The notes below the pieces were generated by a model. The model was not told the DNA's origin, ran no database searches, and saw only the letters and a program-made list of their open reading frames with translations. Both the position numbers and the translations under genes were made by a program. From NCBI GenBank assembly GCA_903911435.1, contig CAIWDF010000213.1:1-35031 (forward strand): 35,031 bases of DNA. Reading direction: 5' to 3'. Source of the DNA: an uncultured Bacteroidota bacterium. GTDB lineage: Bacteria > Bacteroidota > Bacteroidia > 2-12-FULL-35-15. Positions 27,601 to 31,589 of this stretch are shown piece after piece (position 1 is the stretch's first letter; every line of letters starts with the position of its first letter).

Positions 27601-28242
27601 GGTAGAACTACTAAAATCCCATGTATCGATAATATAAATTTCGGAAGAGGTAAGGTTTAAACTTCTTTGTTGATTAGAGTTTCCATTAAAGTTTCCAACC
27701 TTTACATTTTTATCATTCGTGTTCAAATCCCCTTTTAGTAGAACAATCGAACTTTGTTTGATGGTAGTTACATCATCATTTAACATCCACGAACCTGCAC
27801 CGTCAAATACCCAGTTACCAATAATAAGTTGCCCGAAAGTATTAATAACATTGGTGTTGAGAGAGGAAGCAAAAATAGTTTGTCCTTTAAATCCATTGTA
27901 CAACAAAGTTGACAAACGGTACGAACCATATACTGTTAATTTTTTATTGGCTGCTGCCGAAAAGATGGCTCTATCGTCAATCGAACTCCAGTCGATGGAT
28001 TTACAAACAGCATCCGTGGTAACCATCACGGTTTGTTTATCAGCCGAAAAAGATTGTTGATTAAAAAACACATCGTCATTCGAACTAGGAATGGATGCAC
28101 CACCTGCACCTCCACTGTTTACCGACCAATGCTCCGAATTGTTCCATACCCCAGTTCCTCCTACCCAATACCTATTGGCGGCCTTTGACGAGGTGAGAGA
28201 AGCAGCAAAAACGATGAAAAAGAATAGTAAACTTTTTTTCAA
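15670..28242 (-). CDS. Giant SprB-like surface adhesin, T9SS type B sorting domain
   Basis: 4190 residues. Order: signal peptide (about 1-21); an N-terminal domain (about 22-257) opening with RYWVGGTGVWNNSEHW, common at the start of such proteins; about 39 SprB repeats (about 258-3290), each with C-x-G-x-C-N-G, GGxxPYxYxW, LCAGTYTVxVTD and GC; ten Ig/PKD-like repeats (about 3291-4095) marked AGNDTTIC and YYVVV; and a CHU_C/gliding-type C-terminal domain (about 4100-4190) with GFSPNNDGANDLW, VYNRWGELLF and WDGTFKGKPLPVGTYYY. It should be exported by the T9SS and displayed at the surface, possibly for gliding or attachment. The only start after the upstream stop is TTG at 28242 (or the preceding ATT). 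The PorP/SprF-like gene follows. Confidence 0.94.
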   Translation of the reverse strand: MKKSLLFFFIVFAASLTSSKAANRYWVGGTGVWNNSEHWSVNSGGAGGASIPSSNDDVFFNQQSFSADKQTVMVTTDAVCKSIDWSSIDDRAIFSAAANKKLTVYGSYRLSTLLYNGFKGQTIFASSLNTNVINTFGQLIIGNWVFDGAGSWMLNDDVTTIKQSSIVLLKGDLNTNDKNVKVGNFNGNSNQQRSLNLTSSEIYIIDTWDFSSSTNLNFTPASSRLIFEQGIGLDHFRRGNLNYGNFAPLTTFCTPSGTACSANLVITLTGANIACNGSCNGTASVVSVTGGSGSYTYVWSPGNPAGQGTTAVTGLCAGTYTVKVTDNVSHLFCFCSIQIAEPAVLFDYELSTTPPTCNGLCNATSSVDATGGTFPYTYTWTPGAINSDIANNICAGTYTVGVTDSRGCSATTTIVVTEPAPLVANGTATNLTCHGICNGASTVTPSGGTAAYSFNWTPGNPTGDGTPSVTNLCAGTYTCTITDSHNCTTTFDTVITQPTAVTGSITSQTNVLCRGASTGSVTVAGANGTPGYTYSINGVTFQPSGTFGSLAAGTYTITVKDANGCTAIVSVTITQPATAVAGIISAQTNVLCKGGSTGSVTVTGTNGTPGYTYSIDGITFVASGTFGGLAAGTYTITVKDANGCTTTVDVTITEPATVVSGNISAQTNVLCFGGSSGTVTIAGNGGTPGYTYSLNGVTFQASGTFNGLALGSYTITVKDANGCTATVPVTITQPPVLTGSVVSQVNVLCHNGNTGSVTVAGSGGTPGYTYSINGVTFQGSSTFSGLIAGTYTITIKDSNGCTVTVSATITQPSAVTGSITSQTNVLCRGANTGSVTVLGANGTPGYTYSINGITFQVSGTFSSLLAGVYTVTVKDANGCTTTVSVTITQPATAVAGIISSQTNVLCKGGSTGSVTVTGTNGTPGYTYSSDGIIFVASGTFGGLAAGTYTITVKDANGCTTTVSVIITEPVTVVSGNISSQTNVLCFGASTGCVTVAGSGGTPGYTYSQNGIVFQASGTFCGLAAGSYTITVKDANGCTTTVAVTITQPSAFTGSITSQTNVLCNGGNTGSVTVAGSGGTPGYTYSINGITFQASSTFNGLAAGSYTITIKDANNCIVTVPVTISQPISVTVSITSQTNVLCRGANTGSVTVAGANGTPGYTYSIDGITFQVSGTFSNLIAGVYTITVKDANGCTSTVSVTITQPATAVAGIINSQTNVLCKGGSTGSVTVTGTNGTPGYTYSIDGITFVASGTFGGLAAGTYTITVKDANGCTTTLGVTITEPATVVSGSISSQTNVLCFGASTGCVTVAGSGGTSGYTYSQNGIVFQASGTFCGLAAGSYTITVKDANGCTTTVAVTIAQPSAFTGSITSQTNVLCNGGNTGSVTVAGSGGTPGYTYSINGITFQVSNIFGGLSAGVYTVTIKDVNGCTITVPVTITQPIALTGSITSQTNVLCNGGSTGSVTVSGSNGTPSYTYSIDGINFLVSGTFNGLTAGAYTINIHDANGCAANVSVTITQPNVLNVSISPTLLMCHGDCNSTAAATVTGGTPAYTFVWSPGVLAGNGTSVISSLCVGTYNLNITDAHGCLASSSVTITEPPILTLSTTSTDVTCFGLCNGTASATAGGGTPGYSYLWLPGGQTTSSITNLCSGTYTVTVTDAHNCTVTNTITIAQPPQLLGNPSIVNNVSCHGACDGSATSAPIGGVAPYSFNWTPGSPVGDGTNTITNLCAGTYNLIVTDFNSCISTQPVTITQPSVLISPITNKTNSCNICNGTATVVPAGGTGPYTILWMPTGQSAATATGLCPNITYTVTVTDSHNCSATDTVTIFQNINIIVTTTNTTLSCFGSCNGTATANASGGNPPYSYLWTGPTGPFFTQSVNGLCAGTYTVKVTDAVGCFNTATVTFVNPPQLSVNTSVTNASCNGVCDGTATAMPTGGTGVYSYQWLTALSEVTPTISNLCSGTYLVTVTDANGCTNTGQATITQPTTVNDNATIIVASCILNNGSITVTPSGGAGGYSYSWGPGNPTGQGTSTITNLALGAYTLTITDAASCTYNFNYSLASPAGPTLTTSTTPISCNGLCDGGASVVATGGAGGYTYNWTPGNPIGNGTSAISSLCPNTYIVQVTDAVGCVSLSNVTLTNPILMLAHPTIVNTNCNNSCNGSISLAPTGGTGTYSYAWLPGGQSTSSINNLCAGTYSVTITDANNCSINRVYTITSPPLLVVTLSSTNDLCHGVCNGTATATVAGGTPAYTYSWSNGPSITPNLVNLCPNQYIVTVTDAHSCIAKDTVVITEPALLTTTTSHLNISCNNLCNGTAIVSANGGTQPYSYVWNPGNILTPTASGLCAGTYTATVVDANGCSSSPAPVVITQPIAISPTATFTLPTCNGLCNGTAIASPTGGTPPYNYTWMPGNIHSQTINNLCAGSYTVTVTDLLNCTATQIINIVDPPILNANVSSTPPTCTGLCNGSATATPLGGTPGYTYSWTPVISASQTLSNLCPGVYSVTVTDINNCTSTQNITVNPAAAIDVVIGSTPASCGSCNGTINLTPTTGTAPYTYNWSPAVTGQGTPNGTSICAGIYNVTVTDFHGCDSTFVIPMNNSSGPSGETVVTTDASCNSVCNGSGTVNPIGGLAPYSFVWNNPPTNTANATAINLCAGSYLVQVTDANNCVHFSPVTINQPTPIVANETITNTTCGGLCNGSISVAPTGGTIGYSYSWAPGNPIGQGTPTITSLCQGSYTLTITDANNCTQIDTFVIGQSAPIVATINQNTISCSNACTGMAYITVTSGTPPYLTQWNDPLGQTNDTASALCAGDYSVTITDALGCNTTLNTTISATPPVVANAAVTDATCGVCNGQIAATPTGGTGMYNYIWSNGQNTSSISNLCVGLYSVSITDAIGCNAVISVPVSNVSGPTSALINSSNVTCFGLCDGAVTGISPIGGVAPYTYNWIQGGQTTSTLSNLCAGTYFVQITDANGCSLIDSVVITQPASMLANPSFSAPSCGACDGSVSINPTGCAGIVSVLWNTGSSSLSLTNLCAGVYSVNLTCSNGCTQNVVIPLNSQSGPLLTVNTTPASCNGTCDGTATVVASNGVPPYSYVWNNVPPTGGPIATNLCVGNYVVQVTGNNGCVTIANATISQPSAIGLSLANIQNPTCSGSGNGTITAVPSGGTLPYTFSWAPMGGNGITAVGLSVGSFTVTVTDAHGCSVNQTTNIMTPPQLTIASVVTNPSCNTLSDGAIDITVSGGSPGYTYQWSGGSTATTEDISLLPPGTFTITVTDTHLCTFSDTINVNPAQTVIANAGNDTTFCNLGAITLSALNSLNGVNFQWFQIPGNTSVGNTSTVSVTPPTGTTSYYVIVDNGTGCSDKDTVVVTSTPLPTSHAGNDVFICQPTAVLLDGGTSINASSYEWFQIPSNTSISSNDTVTVFPNVGTTSYYLVIANSSGCASNDTVNIIVNPILTAHAGNDTTICVGSTFSLDASTSLNVTGYNWYQLPSNTLVGNAATVSVTPGFGITSYYVVVDNGTICTNADTVNVTAITLPVAHAGNDSILCVPGSVTLNATTSINAVSYEWFQIPTNTSLGTTATITINPPVGVNTQYYVVVSNGVCTSNDTVNYIVYPGITAHAGNDTTICVGATYTLNATTSLNGTGYNWYQLPSNTLVGNAATVSVTPILGITSYYVVVDNGTICTNTDTVNVTAIALPVAHAGNDSILCVPGSVTLNATTSVNAVSYEWFQIPTNTSLGTTATITINPAVGVNTQYYVVVSNGVCANNDTVNYIVYPGITAHAGNDTTICIGATYTLNATTSLNGTGYNWYQLPSNTLVGSAAAVSVTPILGITSYYVVVDNGTICSNTDTVNVTVIALPIAHAGNDTTICQTPNVILNASSSLNAVSYQWYQVPANSIGTGVSVTVNPPIGATTTYYVVVDNGLGCIDQDTINVTLDPIISANAGADTTFCQPGSVILNGNASTGNIATYQWFQLPNSSIANTATTSVTPTSGINGYYLEVSNATGCSTRDTVMVTANPLPVVNAGQDVVIIQGASTVLGGSPTGPSGAIYYWSPYVGLNDSALANPTATPELTTVYTVMVTSAEGCIASDAVLVTVSPTIVFGSGFSPNNDGANDLWQIDYIERYPNCTVEVYNRWGELLFQSVGYHDKWDGTFKGKPLPVGTYYYIINLNDPLFPDALTGPLTILR
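16661..17880 (-). repeat. 486-bp super-repeat in the Ig-like part of the adhesin
   Basis: Two neighbouring Ig/PKD-like units repeat together with a period of exactly 486 bp (162 residues). The same landmark begins at 16661, 17147 and 17633, and another at 16901 and 17387. Copies differ at only scattered bases. About two and a half copies are present. Confidence 0.88.
23695..26754 (-). repeat. 942-bp four-unit super-repeat in the SprB array
   Basis: Thirteen SprB units of 78, 79, 79 and 78 residues in rotation span residues 497-1516. The landmark ACATT encoding part of NVLC sits at 23885, 24119, 24353, 24590, 24827, 25061, 25295, 25532, 25769, 26003, 26237, 26474 and 26711, giving spacings of 234, 234, 237 and 237. 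Four units make a 942-bp block repeated three times, plus one final unit. Units of the same class are closer to each other than to their neighbours. Confidence 0.95.
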
Positions 28243-28471
28243 AATGATTTTTGTTAACTAATTACTTTACAAATATCAACTAAAAAAATGAGATATAAAA
28301 ATCAATTGCATTAGTTAATACACAACACGTTGTTTATAACCTAAGATGCAAATACCTTTGAAAAGGTTGTATGGCAATAAGGATTTGGAATTTACCGCTC
28401 CCGAAGGGTCGGGACAAGAAAGACAGAAAGGCACAAAGAAGAAATTCTATCCAGAAGCTTCGGGACTAATG

Positions 28472-28495
28472 CGTATTTCGTAAAGTTAGCTATTC
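28472..28495. repeat. 24-bp direct repeat, left copy
   Basis: Identical over 24 bases to 30475-30498. The core TTTCGTAAAGTTAGCTATTC is shared, and the flanking bases differ. The shorter core ATTTCGTAAAGTT occurs once more a few bases to the right. The pair brackets the 265-residue protein gene and the sigma factor gene. Confidence 0.8.
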
Positions 28496-28531
28496 ATATT
28501 TCGTAAAGTTCCCCCAACCGCCACGCATCTC

Positions 28532-28552
28532 CCCCTCTCTTGTGGAGAGGGG
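28532..28552. repeat. REP-like GC-rich hairpin
   Basis: CCCCTCTC-TTGTG-GAGAGGGG is a perfect 8-bp stem with a 5-base loop, followed by CAGGGGAGAGG, which repeats the right arm. It is much more GC-rich than the surrounding DNA and resembles palindromic intergenic elements of Bacteroidota. Confidence 0.7.
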
Positions 28553-28572
28553 CAGGGGAGAGGTGATAAAAA

Positions 28573-28600
28573 AAGCCCCTTGCATTTCCACAAGAAGCTT
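28573..28600 (-). terminator. Weak terminator-like hairpin
   Basis: AAGCCCCTTG and CAAGAAGCTT pair except for two central mismatches. A run of A at 28568-28574 would give a U-tract on the minus strand. It could end the 265-residue protein gene, but the stem is poor. Confidence 0.3.
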
Positions 28601-28685
28601 CTTAATACATAATACTTAATACACACTTACTCCCTTTCGCTATTCACTATTCGCTATTGCCTCTCTATTAAAGCCTTTCCGCTAC

Positions 28686-29483
28686 CTAAAAAACATTTTC
28701 CAATCTCAAACTATTCTCTGCATTTAGCAAATAATAATCTCCATTTACAAACTGAAAAAACTCTATCCCAATACAACCTATCAACCCTGCCGAAGCAGTC
28801 ATCACAGGTGCTCCAGCTATAGTAGCTGTCACAGTCGTATCCATTCCCACCATGCCAGTTACCTCTATATAGCCGCTGTATTTCACCATATTCAACCCAT
28901 CTATCGTTGGGTCAGTCGCATTATACGTTTTTAAGGTCGGGTCATACTTATAATCACTCAGTATGCTCGCACTGTTCACCAACCTAAAATGAGTAGCCCC
29001 TTCCGGTGCATGCACATAATCACTCACGTTAAAGTCCGGCACAAACAATTCCGTTTCATTCCTTCCTACATTCACCGTGTATGTATACATGGGCGAGAAA
29101 ATACTACTCAGGCGTTTGTTATTGTTAAAGTTAAAACCAATCATGATACTCTTGTTAGCCACTATCTCAAACTTCCTTTCCCCCCTTGTCCCACTTCCGT
29201 GGCTACAAACCGCCTTAAACATCCCCGTTACCCTTCCCGACAGCGACCTTCCGCTCATCACATCCAACACATCCGCCAACCCATGTCTAAACGCCCTGCC
29301 TACATGTGCACTACCTCCAAACTCAGTCATGTTCTCTCGCAACCTCACAAACTTCGGATTACTCATTATCTGACTCTTCGTTGCTCCTCCTGGTGTCTTC
29401 ACAAAATCTTTTCCATTTCCTTGGTAAAAGCTTAAATCACCAATCTTCCCTTTAATCCTTATTATACCTTTCTGCTCTGCCAT
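28686..29483 (-). CDS. Uncharacterised Bacteroidota protein with GIIRIKGKIGDLSFY N-terminus
   Basis: 265 residues, with no function I can assign. The N-terminus GIIRIKGKIGDLSFYQ (6-21), followed by KTPGGATKSQIMSNP and RLRENMTEFGGSAHVGRAFR (48-66), matches a pattern I recall from hypothetical proteins of this phylum, distantly like DUF6266. The remainder is rich in predicted beta strands, with YTYTVNVGRNETELFVPDF in the middle and VTATIAGAPVMTASAG near the end. There is no signal peptide, membrane segment or catalytic motif, so a structural or binding role is only a guess. It starts with ATG, 169 bp downstream of the sigma factor gene on the same strand. Confidence 0.75.
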   Translation of the reverse strand: MAEQKGIIRIKGKIGDLSFYQGNGKDFVKTPGGATKSQIMSNPKFVRLRENMTEFGGSAHVGRAFRHGLADVLDVMSGRSLSGRVTGMFKAVCSHGSGTRGERKFEIVANKSIMIGFNFNNNKRLSSIFSPMYTYTVNVGRNETELFVPDFNVSDYVHAPEGATHFRLVNSASILSDYKYDPTLKTYNATDPTIDGLNMVKYSGYIEVTGMVGMDTTVTATIAGAPVMTASAGLIGCIGIEFFQFVNGDYYLLNAENSLRLENVF

Positions 29484-29652
29484 TTTACTTGCGCCTTTCG
29501 CGACTTATTAAATTGTTAATACTACTTTTTCTTATTCACTCATTACCTTTTCTTCCTGTCCCGACCCTTCGGGATTTCCTATCAGCTCACTTCTATTTAC
29601 CATATACCATCAGCTCAAAATATCCGTCCACTTCTTGTTTTTTTTATTTTCC

Positions 29653-30219
29653 CTACACACTCCATTCAACCCTCCCCCTCAACTTATTCAACACCTTCTT
29701 ATGCCTTCCCGAAGCACCATTTTCAGTTATTTTCAACAGCATGCCTATTTCTTTCCATGCTAGTTTCTTCCAATACCTCAACCATATCAGTTGCACATCG
29801 CGTTCTGGCAACCCTTTCATTGCTTTTTTCAGTTTTTTTATTTCCTCCTCACTTCTCCTTTCATCCTCCATCCGTTCATCCTTCACATCACCCATCATTT
29901 CCACCTCCACTGTTTTCAATGCTTTTTTCCGTTGCACATGTGTCAAATAATACTTCGCCATCCTTTTCATCCACCCTCCAAACCTTTTTCTCTCCTCATA
30001 TTTCCCTTCATTCATCACCTTCATCACTATCACAAACTCCTCTTGTGTAGCATCCTTCGCATCCTCCATATTATGCAACACCGAAAAATTATACCTCGTA
30101 AGCGTTTCCCTATGCAGTTCTGTTAGCTTCCCGAAAGCACTCACATCACCTGCCAAATAGTTTTCTATCAACTTCGAATCTCGTTCGTTCTCCGCTTTTC
30201 TTTTTTCTTCCTTTGTCAT
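29653..30219 (-). CDS. ECF-type RNA polymerase sigma factor
   Basis: 188 residues. Region 2 (about 16-92) has LIENYLAGDVSAFGKLTELH, then DATQEEFV (56-63) and FGGWMKRMAKYYL, where core binding and -10 recognition are expected. Region 4 (about 127-183) has LPERDVQLIWLRYWKKLAWKEIG and a helix-turn-helix ending GRHKKVLNKLRG. The linker is unusually acidic and lysine-rich. The coding strand is strikingly purine-rich. No anti-sigma gene is adjacent; the 265-residue protein gene downstream is the only partner in sight. The ATG start is clear. Confidence 0.88.
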   Translation of the reverse strand: MTKEEKRKAENERDSKLIENYLAGDVSAFGKLTELHRETLTRYNFSVLHNMEDAKDATQEEFVIVMKVMNEGKYEERKRFGGWMKRMAKYYLTHVQRKKALKTVEVEMMGDVKDERMEDERRSEEEIKKLKKAMKGLPERDVQLIWLRYWKKLAWKEIGMLLKITENGASGRHKKVLNKLRGRVEWSV

Positions 30220-30382
30220 CTCTCCTCCCTCTTTTCTTCATAACACCGTTTTCCGTTTTCGTTACACTTTTTATGCCCCTTTTTTCTATAATACCATCCC
30301 CTCTCTTTTTCCGTCCACTTTTTTCAAAGAATATTTTTTTATCCCTATATTTTTAGTGTTTTCACTTATAAATATTTTAAAT

Positions 30383-30415
30383 AAAAAAGCCTCTCACAGC
30401 AATGTGAGAGGCTTT
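30383..30415 (-). terminator. Rho-independent terminator after the T9SS cargo gene
   Basis: A perfect stem, AAAGCCTCTCACA (30386-30398) with TGTGAGAGGCTTT (30403-30415), closes on a GCAA tetraloop of the GNRA type. The A-run on its left gives the U-tract on the minus strand. It lies about 80 bases after the stop codon at 30493. Confidence 0.85.
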
Positions 30416-30474
30416 CCTTATTCGTAAATTCAGGGCATAAGTCCAGTGAACTTATGAGCCAGTTTGTGCGTGGT

Positions 30475-30498
30475 CGTATTTCGTAAAGTTAGCTATTC
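30475..30498. repeat. 24-bp direct repeat, right copy
   Basis: Identical to 28472-28495. This copy covers the last codon and TAG stop of the T9SS cargo gene and the 18 bases after it. Confidence 0.8.
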
Positions 30499-31542
30499 CT
30501 TCACAAACTTCTTCCTCAGTATTCCTTTTTCCGTTTCTACCGCCACAAAATAAATCCCACTAGATTCATTGCTTATATCTATCTTTATAGTACTTTCATT
30601 CCTAATTCCTAATTCGTAAATCCTAATTATCTCCCCCATCACATTATATACTTCCACTCTTTTCATTTTATACTTTGTACTCTTCACTTCAAAAATCCCT
30701 TCATTCGGATTCGGATAAACACCTATCCCATTTTGATCTACGATTTCACTTATTCCAATACCACTTCCAGTACAATCCCATACACTTACATCGTCTATGT
30801 AGTAATAGGCACCATAGGGAGGATGATTTTGAAAATGTAGTGTATCGGTGGAGGTATCAGGATAAAAATTGCCAATTGAAATATACTGTTCTCCACCTGT
30901 TGCAAAAAACTCTCCAGTAATTCTAACCCAATTGACAGTATCTGTTACGATATTAGTATCATTTATTTGAGGCCCCAATCCAAAGTAATCCCATGGGTAT
31001 TGATACTGAATAGGCAATTCTGAAAAATAAATTCCCATATTATTTGAAGCGGCTTGTGGATGATTTATAAGGTTAATATAAAATTCCACACAATATTTAT
31101 GTTGTGAAACTAAAGTATCAAGAAGTTGTGTTTGGACAAACTCCATAAATGGAGTATTTCCTGAATCATACGATTCTATACCAATATATGCGACCCCGGT
31201 ATGTGCATATTGCCAACCTAAAATAGGATAATTGTTGGGTACATTTCTGTTGGATGTAATTGTATGAGGAGCACAAGCATTAAAATAATCAGGGCTACTA
31301 TATTGGCATGGATTGTACCAATTTTGGCAAGTGAAAGGGTTTGCAGGAAAAGTTCCATCTGGTCGTTTTGGACAAGATAAAGTATCCTCAAAACTAGGAT
31401 TAGGCACAAGGTTTTGGGCAGAAGCCCCCTCGCCACCCAAAAGGGGGAGGAAGAACATACCTAGTATTAATAGCCCCACCAACCTCCCCGAAGGGGAGGC
31501 TTTTGAAGCACATTGTTTACAATAAAATTTTAAATTGAACAT
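30493..31542 (-). CDS. T9SS type A sorting domain protein
   Basis: 349 residues. The signal peptide has an unusual n-region and a hydrophobic core LVGLLILGMFFLPLLGG, ending in ASAQ. The mature part opens NLVPNPSFEDT and contains CPKRPDGTFPANPFTCQNWY and PDYFNACAP, a known opening of Bacteroidota surface proteins, then a jelly-roll-like carbohydrate-binding-type domain (about 120-260). The C-terminal type A domain (about 275-349) has GVYPNPNEGIFEV, VEVYNVMGEII and SGIYFVAVETEKGILRKKFVKE split over three strands. It should be exported by the T9SS and attached or released. Codons for residues about 13-41 overlap two GC-rich palindromes. Confidence 0.87.
   Translation of the reverse strand: MFNLKFYCKQCASKASPSGRLVGLLILGMFFLPLLGGEGASAQNLVPNPSFEDTLSCPKRPDGTFPANPFTCQNWYNPCQYSSPDYFNACAPHTITSNRNVPNNYPILGWQYAHTGVAYIGIESYDSGNTPFMEFVQTQLLDTLVSQHKYCVEFYINLINHPQAASNNMGIYFSELPIQYQYPWDYFGLGPQINDTNIVTDTVNWVRITGEFFATGGEQYISIGNFYPDTSTDTLHFQNHPPYGAYYYIDDVSVWDCTGSGIGISEIVDQNGIGVYPNPNEGIFEVKSTKYKMKRVEVYNVMGEIIRIYELGIRNESTIKIDISNESSGIYFVAVETEKGILRKKFVKE
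31421..31505. repeat. REP-like palindromes within the signal-peptide codons
   Basis: CCTCCCC-GAA-GGGGAGG (31483-31499) is a perfect 7-bp hairpin, preceded by AGCCCCACCAA. A second hairpin pairs CCCCCT (31425-31430) with AGGGGG (31442-31447). Both lie in the open frame of the T9SS cargo gene at its N-terminus. Confidence 0.8.
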
Positions 31543-31550
31543 TTTTTACG

Positions 31551-31589
31551 CCCGCCATCCCTCCCCTTCGGGGAGGTTAGGAGGGGCTT
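31551..31589. repeat. REP-like palindrome, inverted copy in the intergenic gap
   Basis: CCTCCCC-TTC-GGGGAGG (31560-31576) followed by TTAGGAGGGGCTTCT. Read on the minus strand it is the same element as 31472-31499 (AGCCCCWCC, AACCTCCCCGAAGGGGAGG), with one base inserted. It fills almost the whole 47-bp gap between two T9SS cargo genes and touches the stop codon at 31590. Confidence 0.8.

Larger units (their letters stand above)
28243..28685. other. Intergenic region with palindromes and short repeats
   Basis: 443 bases without a gene. It holds an 18-bp element at 28399-28416 whose exact reverse complement is at 29557-29574, a 24-bp direct-repeat copy at 28472-28495, a partial copy just after it (about 28498-28510), a GC-rich hairpin at 28532-28552 and a weak terminator-like hairpin at 28573-28600. 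I could not find a convincing -7 box for the adhesin gene. Confidence 0.7.

Noticed and set aside
28399-30498. Insertion sequence or transposon
   Set aside because: No transposase or integrase is encoded and the repeats do not show clear target-site duplications; kept only as a finding.
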